Shown here one piece after another: positions 34,948-42,462 of a stretch of 64,000 bases of DNA. The notes beneath the pieces are model-generated. The model did no database searches. It saw only the letters and a list, made by a program, of their open reading frames with translations, and was not told where the DNA came from. How positions within the stretch are numbered: the stretch's first letter is position 1; every line of letters starts with the position of its first letter. This DNA is from Eubacterium sp. Lineage in GTDB: Bacteria; Bacillota; Clostridia; Lachnospirales; Lachnospiraceae. Made by a program: the position numbers and the translations under genes. The stretch covers positions 1 to 64,000 of the forward strand of contig JAFUVQ010000019.1 of the NCBI GenBank assembly GCA_017477505.1. The letters are read 5' to 3'.

Positions 34948-35835
34948 ATGCATTTTACAGAAGCTAAAACTATACTTACGCCGCAGAATGGGCTGAATAT
35001 CTACAGGGGAGGACCTAACATCAGATGTATCTACAGTCCGCTCAGAAATACGAGCAGTCATGTGGATGATTTTGAGGATGTCGAGGTCAAAGAGAATGCG
35101 GATTCACTTCTCGCGACAGCTCTTAAGAAAAAGCGTAACAAGACCATGATAATCATGGGGACGCTGGCGGATCCTTATGTACCTGAAGAGATGAAACTGG
35201 AGCTTACGAGAAAATGTCTCTTTGAGATCAAGAGATACGATTTCGGTGTATCCATAAGGACCAAAAGTGCATCCATCAAGCGCGATATTGACATTATCAG
35301 TGAGATAAATGAGAAGACGAAAGCGGTGGTGACAATTCCGTTTCCGACCACTGACAACCGTATTTCGGGACTTATCGATCCTGATATGTCAGCGGTTTCC
35401 GAGAGGACTCTTCTTATCGAGGCACTGTCCCGGAGGAAGATTCCTGTTATAGTTGCGCTTGATCCGATTATCCCGCATATCAATGACACCGAGGAAAGTG
35501 TTCTGAGTGTGCTGAATATTGCGGCCGGCTTCGGTGCATTTGCCATCGAATATGGCGACCTGAAGTTTACCCTCAGCCCGGGCAGCAGGGAGTATTTTTA
35601 CAAATGTATCGATGAACGTTTTCCGGAGGTCAAGCCTAAGTACAAAGATGGTTTCAATAAGGCCATGAACGTTAAGACTGAGGAAGTTGCGTCGTCGAAC
35701 AGGAAATATCTGATTCAGGAAATCGAGGAATTCTGTGAGAAGCGAAGTCTTATATCGGATCAGGACATGATCAGGGATTATAAGAGAAAGTATGAAAACA
35801 AACAGAGCGGCGAGCAGCTGTTCTTTGATTTTTGA
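34948..35835 (+). CDS. SPL-like radical SAM homologue lacking two cluster cysteines
   Basis: About 295 residues, closely resembling the COG1533/SPL-type radical SAM proteins across its whole length: AKTILTPQNGLNIYRG, FEDVEVKENADSLL, MIIMGTLADPYVPEE, ELTRKCLFEIKRYDFGVSIRTKS, INEKTKAVVTIPFPT, PIIPHINDTEESV and GSREYFYKCIDERFP. In the family as I know it, NIYRG is followed by a CxxxCxxC iron-sulfur motif. Here the reading is NIYRGGPNIRCIYSP, so the first and third cysteines are Gly and Ser, and only one remains. The frame is intact on both sides. A classical [4Fe-4S] cluster could hardly be held, so this is probably a pseudoenzyme or uses SAM differently. I chose the ATG at 34948, with GGTGGGGG just upstream, over the ATG at 34930. 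The next gene follows 22 nt later. Confidence 0.75.
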   Translation: MHFTEAKTILTPQNGLNIYRGGPNIRCIYSPLRNTSSHVDDFEDVEVKENADSLLATALKKKRNKTMIIMGTLADPYVPEEMKLELTRKCLFEIKRYDFGVSIRTKSASIKRDIDIISEINEKTKAVVTIPFPTTDNRISGLIDPDMSAVSERTLLIEALSRRKIPVIVALDPIIPHINDTEESVLSVLNIAAGFGAFAIEYGDLKFTLSPGSREYFYKCIDERFPEVKPKYKDGFNKAMNVKTEEVASSNRKYLIQEIEEFCEKRSLISDQDMIRDYKRKYENKQSGEQLFFDF

Positions 35836-35857
35836 GAGGGAGAAGGAGGATAAAGTT

Positions 35858-36526
35858 ATGCCACTTAAAGAAACTATTGATGATATTGGCGAAAGAGCAG
35901 GGGAAATATTCGACTCCATAGGGGAAGCAGCCAGCAGTGCATTTGATACACTCAGTGCAGCGGCCAGTGATACTGTTGAGGTTCAGAAGAAGAAATCCAA
36001 GATTAACAGCAACAAGAGAATCATCGATGCTGACTATACTAAGATCGGTAAAGTTATCTACGAGAGATTTGCCGAAGGCAGTTTTGCCGATGATGAGCTG
36101 GCATGCCTTTTCAATGAGATTACCGAGTCAAAGGTGAAGATACGCGACCTTCAGATTGAGATCGAGCATATCAAGGCTGCGAGGAAAGAAGCAAAGGAGG
36201 CCAAGGCCGAGGCAAGGGCAGAGGCCAGGGCTGAGAAGGCTGAAGCGGCGGCAAGGGCAGAGGCCGGAGGCGCAGCTGATATAAAGGGGCCTATAGTTGA
36301 GGTTGAACCGGAGACTGAAGAGACTGCTTCGGACGTGACGGAAGCAGCTGCGGATGTGGCAGATGTTGCTGCGGATGTGGCAGATGCTACTGACGCGACT
36401 GAAGCTGCGGTAGATACGGATGCAGCGGATACAACGGAAGCTGTAGTAGATGCAGCGGATTCAACGGAAGCTGCTTCGGATATAGCAGATGATGCAAAGG
36501 CTGAGGAGCCGAAGACTGAAGAGTAG
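35858..36526 (+). CDS. Helical protein with Ala/Asp/Glu-rich tail
   Basis: About 222 residues from the ATG at 35858, which has AAGGAGGA 7 nt upstream; an in-frame ATG inside the previous gene lacks a site. Residues 1-110 are amphipathic helix (start MPLKETIDDIGERAGEIFDS) with a central IGKVIYERFAEG-type block common in uncharacterised Clostridia proteins. Residues 110-145 are Lys/Glu/Ala coiled coil. The remainder is a low-complexity tail of Ala, Asp, Glu, Thr and Val, likely disordered. No signal peptide. It follows the radical SAM homologue by 22 nt and is probably co-transcribed. Function unknown. Confidence 0.68.
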   Translation: MPLKETIDDIGERAGEIFDSIGEAASSAFDTLSAAASDTVEVQKKKSKINSNKRIIDADYTKIGKVIYERFAEGSFADDELACLFNEITESKVKIRDLQIEIEHIKAARKEAKEAKAEARAEARAEKAEAAARAEAGGAADIKGPIVEVEPETEETASDVTEAAADVADVAADVADATDATEAAVDTDAADTTEAVVDAADSTEAASDIADDAKAEEPKTEE

Positions 36527-36575
36527 TTAATGCTACGGGGGTAGTTATAATACCAATAGAAAAGAGGAAATAAAA

Positions 36576-37745
36576 ATGGATTACAATGCAGCGAGCCTCG
36601 CTATGCACGAGGAAAATGTAGGCAAGATGGAGATTCTGTCCAAGGTGCCTGTTGAGACTAAGGACGACCTTTCAACGGCGTATACTCCGGGTGTTGCGGA
36701 GCCATGCCGTAAGATTCATGAGAATCCGCTGGATGTTTATAAGTACACAATAAAGGCAAATACAGTTGCCGTTGTTTCGGACGGAACAGCTGTTCTCGGA
36801 CTTGGTGATATCGGTCCGCTTGCAGCTATGCCTGTTATGGAAGGTAAGTCAATTCTCTTCAAGAGATTCGGAAATGTAGATGCTTTCCCTATATGTCTTG
36901 ACACTAAAAATGTTGATGAAATAGTTGAGACTGTCAAGAGGATTGCTCCTACATTCGGAGGAATCAATCTTGAGGATATTTCCGCACCTCGCTGTTTAGA
37001 AGTTGAGGAAAGACTTAAGAAAGAACTTGATATTCCTGTATTTCACGATGACCAGCACGGAACTGCTATCGTATGTTCAGCCGGAATCATGAATGCTCTT
37101 AAGCTTGTCGGCAAAAAAATGAATGAAGTTACGGCAGTCGTTAATGGCGCCGGTGCTGCAGGAATCTCGATTACAAAGCTGCTCCTTTCATTTGGCCTTA
37201 AGGATGCCATCCTTGTGGACAGACAGGGTGCTATCTATGAAGGAAGAGACGGACTTAATCCTGCAAAGGAAGAGATCGCAAAGATAACAAATAAGAATAA
37301 AGAAAGCGGAAACCTTGCCGACGTTATAAAGGGTAAGGACATCTTCCTCGGAGTTTCCGCACCGGGCGTTCTTACAGCAGAGATGGTAAGTACTATGGCT
37401 AAGGATTCCATTATATTTGCTATGGCAAATCCTACACCTGAGATTATGCCGGATGAGGCAAAACGCGGCGGAGCAGCAGTTGTTGCAACGGGAAGAAGTG
37501 ATTTTCCGAATCAGGTAAATAACGTGCTTGTATTCCCCGGTATATTCCGTGGCGCACTGGATGCAAGAGCAACAGCCATCACCGAGGAGATGAAGCGTGC
37601 AGCAGCTATGGCTATAGCTTCAATCGTCAAGGATGATGAGCTTTCACCTGATTATATCATCCCTGATGCCTTTAACCCGGAAGTTGCCAGGGTTGTAGCT
37701 GCAGCGGTTGCAGATGAGGCTAAGAGACTTGGAATTACAAAATAG
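36576..37745 (+). CDS. NAD(P)-dependent malic enzyme
   Basis: A 389-residue bacterial short-form malic enzyme that decarboxylates malate to pyruvate with reduction of NAD or NADP. Visible motifs are YTPGVAEPCR, VVSDGTAVLGLGDIGPLAAMPVMEGK, FGGINLEDI with the following metal-binding acidic residues, VFHDDQHGTAIV, the Rossmann-type GAGAAGISI and AMANPTPEI. The length is typical. AAAGAGGAAA precedes the ATG and a TATAAT-like box lies at 36546. It supplies pyruvate and reducing power. Cofactor preference cannot be read with confidence here. Confidence 0.93.
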   Translation: MDYNAASLAMHEENVGKMEILSKVPVETKDDLSTAYTPGVAEPCRKIHENPLDVYKYTIKANTVAVVSDGTAVLGLGDIGPLAAMPVMEGKSILFKRFGNVDAFPICLDTKNVDEIVETVKRIAPTFGGINLEDISAPRCLEVEERLKKELDIPVFHDDQHGTAIVCSAGIMNALKLVGKKMNEVTAVVNGAGAAGISITKLLLSFGLKDAILVDRQGAIYEGRDGLNPAKEEIAKITNKNKESGNLADVIKGKDIFLGVSAPGVLTAEMVSTMAKDSIIFAMANPTPEIMPDEAKRGGAAVVATGRSDFPNQVNNVLVFPGIFRGALDARATAITEEMKRAAAMAIASIVKDDELSPDYIIPDAFNPEVARVVAAAVADEAKRLGITK

Positions 37746-37754
37746 TAGATAAAG

Positions 37755-37785
37755 CGTGATACCGGGGACTGTTCCCGGTGTCACG
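37755..37785 (+). repeat. GGGAC/GTCCC palindrome, copy 3
   Basis: CGTGATACCGGGGA pairs with TTCCCGGTGTCACG around a 3-nt centre. It lies between the malic enzyme stop and the MoxR start, ending 21 nt before the start codon. Confidence 0.6.
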
Positions 37786-37806
37786 TCGGAATAAGGAGTT
37801 TATTAG

Positions 37807-38739
37807 ATGGAAGGTACCGGTAAGCTTGGCCTGGTCGAGCAGAATGTAAATAAGGTCATTAAAGGCAAGGATTATGTAGTGCATAAGGTGCTGGCTGCTG
37901 TTATTGCGGGCGGGCATATACTTATGGAGGATATCCCGGGAGTCGGCAAGACAACCCTGGCAACTACATTTGCAAAAACCATGTCCATGGCTTACAAGAG
38001 AGTACAGTTTACACCGGATGTTCTGCCGAGTGATATTCTGGGATTTTCCATGTACAATAATGCAACTAAAGATTTTGAATACAGGGAGGGTGCGGTTTTC
38101 TGTAATCTGTTTCTTGCGGATGAGATAAACCGAACCAGCCCGAAAACTCAGTCGGCGCTGCTCGAGGTTATGGAAGAGGGTACGGCTACGGTTGACGGCG
38201 TAACGAGAAAGCTTCCGGAGCCATTTGTTGTTATAGCTACAGAGAATCCCTACGGTTCATCGGGTACTCAGATGCTCCCGGAGTCGCAGCTTGACCGGTT
38301 CATGGTCTGTCTTTCCATGGGCTATCCGGAACACAGCGATGCAGTAGAAATCCTGAAGGGAAACGCTCATAATCTCGTTTCCAAAGTGGAACCGGTTATC
38401 ACTGTTGACGACATCATCGCTTACAGAAAAGAGGCAAATGATCTCTTCATCCGTGATGAGATTTATGAATACATCGTTGATATAGTTGAGGCAACAAGGA
38501 AAAATGATATGTTCAGTGCCGGCGCAAGCCCACGTGGAACCATCGCGCTTCTTCGTATGGCGAAAGCAATGGCAGTTATTGAAGGCAGGGACTTCGTTAC
38601 TGCAAAGGATGTACAGGATTGTGTCAGAGATACGCTGGGACACAGAGTGAAACTCGGTCAGAAGGCGCGTGCGCAGGGATTATCCATGGATAAGGCCATG
38701 CATCAGCTTCTTGAGAGTGTACGTGCGCCAAGAAGTTAA
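37807..38739 (+). CDS. MoxR-family AAA+ ATPase
   Basis: A 310-residue MoxR-type AAA+ ATPase, proposed to act as a chaperone in maturation of neighbouring gene products. Walker A is GVGKTTLA near residue 45, Walker B is LFLADEINR near 101, sensor 1 is VIATENP near residue 143, and the C-terminal ASPRGTIALLRMAKA segment is characteristic. The ribosome site is AAGGAG. It is followed by DUF58 and transglutaminase genes, the usual order of this widespread operon. Its client in this strain is most likely one of those two neighbours. Confidence 0.94.
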   Translation: MEGTGKLGLVEQNVNKVIKGKDYVVHKVLAAVIAGGHILMEDIPGVGKTTLATTFAKTMSMAYKRVQFTPDVLPSDILGFSMYNNATKDFEYREGAVFCNLFLADEINRTSPKTQSALLEVMEEGTATVDGVTRKLPEPFVVIATENPYGSSGTQMLPESQLDRFMVCLSMGYPEHSDAVEILKGNAHNLVSKVEPVITVDDIIAYRKEANDLFIRDEIYEYIVDIVEATRKNDMFSAGASPRGTIALLRMAKAMAVIEGRDFVTAKDVQDCVRDTLGHRVKLGQKARAQGLSMDKAMHQLLESVRAPRS

Positions 38740-38807
38740 CAGCCCTTCCGGAATTTGTGGACCATTAAAATTCTAAGTTCACGAAGATAAAGATTAAGGA
38801 TAAGATT

Positions 38808-39848
38808 TTGAAAACAAGAATAAGATTTGGACGAATAATAGTTTACATAATCTTATATTTGACCGCTATCGGTTTTTACAGATTTCTTCAGAGCCACTAC
38901 ACACTTATCATATTGGTAACCATGTCAGTAGCACCGGTTCTGTCTATATTATCATGTCTGATACTACGCCGTTACGTAAGCATATCCCTACGTACGGCGT
39001 CTGATATTTCAAGGAGAAATGAAATATCATATCTTACAGTTGAAGTCATAAACCCTACATTTATCCCGTCAATGGATGTTACGATTCACATAAACTGTGA
39101 AAATACATTTTATAAAAATAAAGCAGGAACAGGCGTGAGCCTTCCGGCGAGAGTACATCGTACCTCCGATGTTATGCTGCCCATGAAACTGAGTATGAAC
39201 GGGACGATCCGTTATGAAGCAGATTATATCAGAGTCCGCGATCTGATGGGCTTTATAGATATGGGCAGGAAGGTCGATGTGAGTACCGAGCTGTCCGTGA
39301 TTCCCGAGAGCACACCTGAAAGTATGATATCCATGTCGGAAATGAATCAGGGCATGACGGAATCCGAGGAAACCAAGAAGAAGGGACATGATTTTTCGGA
39401 TGTCAGCGACGTGAGAGAATATATTCCCGGGGACAGACTGATGAGCATACATTGGAAACTCTCCGCAAAGCGGGACATCCTTATGGTGAAGGATCGTGAG
39501 AGTATGTCCGACGAACAGATGGTGGTTCTTATCTCCCTTTCCGGAACACATCAGGACGTTGACAATATACTCTGCCTGGGCTACAACCTGGTCGAGGGAC
39601 TTGTGAGGGAAAATATATATGTGAAACTGCTATGGTGGAATGAAACCCTCTTTGAATTTGATGAGCGTCAGATAGGGTGCCTCGAGGATCTCCGGGAGGC
39701 TTTCGCAGGAATGTATTACGCTCCGATATATAAAGAGAGCGGACGCATCAGAGACTATATGGCAAGCATCAAGCCATTCCTTCGCTCCTACGTCGAAGTT
39801 ATGACCAACGAGAGCGGTGAACCGGATGCAGTGATTGTGGAACAGTAG
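38808..39848 (+). CDS. DUF58-domain membrane protein, TTG start
   Basis: A 346-residue protein with two hydrophobic segments at about residues 9-30 and 32-52, and a DUF58 domain. The signature is DVREYIPGDRLMSIHWKLSAKRDILMVKDRE near residues 200-230. The start is TTG at 38808, with AAGGA 7 nt upstream and no competing in-frame ATG before the first membrane helix. Together with the MoxR and transglutaminase genes it makes the common MoxR/DUF58/TGase module, which is linked with envelope processes but not well understood biochemically. Confidence 0.92.
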   Translation: MKTRIRFGRIIVYIILYLTAIGFYRFLQSHYTLIILVTMSVAPVLSILSCLILRRYVSISLRTASDISRRNEISYLTVEVINPTFIPSMDVTIHINCENTFYKNKAGTGVSLPARVHRTSDVMLPMKLSMNGTIRYEADYIRVRDLMGFIDMGRKVDVSTELSVIPESTPESMISMSEMNQGMTESEETKKKGHDFSDVSDVREYIPGDRLMSIHWKLSAKRDILMVKDRESMSDEQMVVLISLSGTHQDVDNILCLGYNLVEGLVRENIYVKLLWWNETLFEFDERQIGCLEDLREAFAGMYYAPIYKESGRIRDYMASIKPFLRSYVEVMTNESGEPDAVIVEQ

Positions 39849-39853
39849 AAAAT

Positions 39854-39883
39854 GGGACATTTGGGGACAGTCCCCGGTGTCAC
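39854..39883 (+). repeat. GGGAC/GTCCC palindrome, copy 4
   Basis: GGGACA, then GGGGAC-A-GTCCCC as inner stem, then TGTCA, located between the DUF58 stop and the preferred transglutaminase start at 39897. An upstream ATG at 39852 would put this repeat inside the coding region, which argues against that start. Confidence 0.6.
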
Positions 39884-39896
39884 ATGGTGTAGAAGT

Positions 39897-42395
39897 ATGA
39901 AAGAAAAATGGGCTAAATTCTACAAAAAGTTCAAAAAGTGGCGTAGCTGGGACGAGCAGGCTGAGACTGTTGAGATATGCGAAGGTATTGCCATCGACGA
40001 GAGTATGTATGATATACATGAGAATCGTCTGTGGACGCTGGTGCTGAAAGGTATCATCGTGTATTTTCTCTGCATGGGCGGCATGGGCTCTTACCTGACG
40101 GCTATTGGCTGTAAGTATTCGGATATTACTCTGAATATCATCATTTTTACCACCGCCGTACTCTGCGCAGTGCTTTACCACAGCTATAAGGTGGAGAATC
40201 TGGGATACCTGATATTCTTCATTATTTTTGCTGCGCTTATATATCTTTTCAGAAATTATATCAACTCAGGATTTTATGCGGTAGTAAATGATACTATAAG
40301 TGAGGCTACGGATTACCTTAAGATGGAAGGTATGCAGGAGTACAATGAGCGTATATCCAACCGTTATCTCGCCATTACGATTTCCATGTCCTTTATCGGG
40401 GTTGTGGCGAATATACTCCTGAATAACTACATTTCCCGAAGAATGAGATATATCGTCGGACTGGTCATCTCCGGCAGTATGCTGCTGGTTCCCCTCTATA
40501 TCGAGCATGAGCCCTCCACGATTTATACCATAATGCTGGTTGCGGGAATTCTCATGAGTTATTTTTACAGAGGCGGCGGCCATTATAAGCTTCACAGAAG
40601 TGAGAGTGTGATGGGCGAGAACCTTGTGGGAGTCGGGTACAACACCAATTCGGGGATAGTAAGAGAAATGATGATCGTTGCAGTCGGCCTTGCATTTCTC
40701 ATTGTTAGCATCATAACGGTTATTTTCCCGAAGGATCGTTATGATTCCATGCACAGAGATTATATCTATAAGACAAATACCAGTGAATATATGACCAGTT
40801 TCCTTGCTTACGGTGTTATGGGACTCCTTAATTTCTATCCGAATAACGGTGGTCTTAACAGCGGTGAGCTGGGTGGAGTGTCTGCCGTTCATCTGGATTT
40901 TATGACGGATCTTACGGTGTGGTACGCACCATTTTCATATGATACGCTTTATATCAGGAACTTCGTGGGAAGAACCTATCGTCCGTACAAAAATTACTGG
41001 GAGCAGGAAAATGTGGCGGATGAGGCGCGTCCTATGTACACTGATGAGACCGAAGCTCTTAAGGCAGCCTTCGAAGAAGAGGGCAAGGCTTCGGCAAAGG
41101 CCAGATTCCGCGTGAAGAATGTGGAGGCGCCTTATCTTCCTTATGTGCCTTATTATTCAGAGGATGACAATGAGCCTATTGCCTACGGCATGACCTCCGA
41201 ATATACTTTTTATCCGCGTCTTGTGGGAAATGATACGAAGGTGCCGACGAAGAAGGTGCCTAAGGTGAGCTATACCGGGGACGGAGAGCTTGTGACGAAG
41301 CTCGGCGGTTATACTGTCTACATCTCGGAGGACGGCGTTTACAGCTTTGATGACAGAGTGAAAGAGTCGGAAACCGAGGAAGTCGAGAAGAAGGTCAGAA
41401 AGCTTACTGAGGAAGAATATATAGATCCGATGTATCTCTACGTTCCGAGGGATAATTATGAGGTTATCGCAGACTTCTGCAACGAAGCAGGTTTCGGCGG
41501 GACTGATGAAGAGATAATAGAACAGGTCGATAATTATTTTGAGGTAAATATACCGTATACCATCAGACCGGGAGCCACGCCGAGGAAGCAGGATTTCGTT
41601 AATCATTTCCTGACGAAGGGGAAGAAAGGCTACTGTTCGTACTTCGCAAGTTCGGCTGTTCTTATCTTCAGATATTATGGTATTCCCGCAAGATACGTTG
41701 AAGGTTATGCGGTTTCATATGATGACATGGCCCGTGGTGAACTGGACGAAGATGAGAAGTATGAAGATTTCTACGAGGGCTATTCAGAGCTCGGTGAGAC
41801 CGGTGTTGTAGAAGTTAATGTAAGTGATGTTTCGGCTCATGCCTGGGTTGAGGTTTATGATAAGGACTATGGCTGGACTATAGTTGAGGTAACTCCGCCG
41901 GGCAGCGAAGAAGATACTGTGGACTTCTGGAGTAACTTCCAGAGAGCCTTCTCGGACGGTGATGTGGATACCGAAGCAGATCCCGGAAACGGAGGAATAA
42001 ATCTGTCTATAAATGATTCCGTGATGAGAAAGATAATCTATGTCATCTTCTGTCTTATCGGACTTTTCGTACTGGCAGTGCTTGTAAGACTTATGATGCC
42101 ATGGGTAAAATATAACATTGCCTATGGAAAGGCGGGATTAAATGACAGGCTTATCATGGAATACAGCCGGCTCATGAAGCGGCTTTCCCGCCGTGATAAG
42201 GATCTTGCAGCCTGTGTGAATTACCGCAGCAGGATAGAGTACCTGATCAAAACCGGCAGAGTCACCCTTGATGAGCGTGACACAGAGCGGTATATAGATA
42301 TCATGGAACGGGCCGGATTCTCGAAGACAGAGATAAGTATTGAAGATTATGAATTTGCACGTGGGATAAATACGCAGGTGGGACGCCGCGGATAG
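39897..42395 (+). CDS. Membrane transglutaminase-like protein
   Basis: About 832 residues from ATG 39897; the 15 residues that an earlier ATG would add are encoded by the GGGAC palindrome. The N-terminal half has six or seven membrane segments (for example ITLNIIIFTTAVLCAVLYH and MIVAVGLAFLIVSIITVIF). A large outside region follows. The transglutaminase-like core has Cys in GYCSYFASSAVLIFRYYG near residue 580 and His in SAHAWVEVYD near 648. The third catalytic position reads VEVTPPG, Glu where many relatives have Asp. A further membrane helix lies near residue 705 and a cytoplasmic helical tail follows. It completes the MoxR/DUF58/TGase operon. Substrate unknown; envelope peptide or protein processing is likely from the family. 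Confidence 0.9.
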   Translation: MKEKWAKFYKKFKKWRSWDEQAETVEICEGIAIDESMYDIHENRLWTLVLKGIIVYFLCMGGMGSYLTAIGCKYSDITLNIIIFTTAVLCAVLYHSYKVENLGYLIFFIIFAALIYLFRNYINSGFYAVVNDTISEATDYLKMEGMQEYNERISNRYLAITISMSFIGVVANILLNNYISRRMRYIVGLVISGSMLLVPLYIEHEPSTIYTIMLVAGILMSYFYRGGGHYKLHRSESVMGENLVGVGYNTNSGIVREMMIVAVGLAFLIVSIITVIFPKDRYDSMHRDYIYKTNTSEYMTSFLAYGVMGLLNFYPNNGGLNSGELGGVSAVHLDFMTDLTVWYAPFSYDTLYIRNFVGRTYRPYKNYWEQENVADEARPMYTDETEALKAAFEEEGKASAKARFRVKNVEAPYLPYVPYYSEDDNEPIAYGMTSEYTFYPRLVGNDTKVPTKKVPKVSYTGDGELVTKLGGYTVYISEDGVYSFDDRVKESETEEVEKKVRKLTEEEYIDPMYLYVPRDNYEVIADFCNEAGFGGTDEEIIEQVDNYFEVNIPYTIRPGATPRKQDFVNHFLTKGKKGYCSYFASSAVLIFRYYGIPARYVEGYAVSYDDMARGELDEDEKYEDFYEGYSELGETGVVEVNVSDVSAHAWVEVYDKDYGWTIVEVTPPGSEEDTVDFWSNFQRAFSDGDVDTEADPGNGGINLSINDSVMRKIIYVIFCLIGLFVLAVLVRLMMPWVKYNIAYGKAGLNDRLIMEYSRLMKRLSRRDKDLAACVNYRSRIEYLIKTGRVTLDERDTERYIDIMERAGFSKTEISIEDYEFARGINTQVGRRG

Positions 42396-42400
42396 TCTGT

Positions 42401-42448
42401 GATGTCCCGTACAGGCGGGACGCCGGGGACTGTCCCCAAATGTCCCGA
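42401..42448 (+). repeat. GGGAC/GTCCC palindrome, copy 5 (double)
   Basis: Two consecutive dyads: GTCCC/GGGAC around GTACAGGC, then GGGGAC-T-GTCCCC with an outlying TGTCCC. It fills the gap between the transglutaminase stop and the ATG at 42463 and ends 15 nt before that ATG. Confidence 0.6.
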
Positions 42449-42462
42449 TAAAGGAGTAAAAA

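Noticed and set aside
39852-39896. Upstream ATG for the transglutaminase gene
   Set aside because: The added 15 codons coincide with the intergenic GGGAC palindrome, and the ATG at 39897 starts a normal N terminus.
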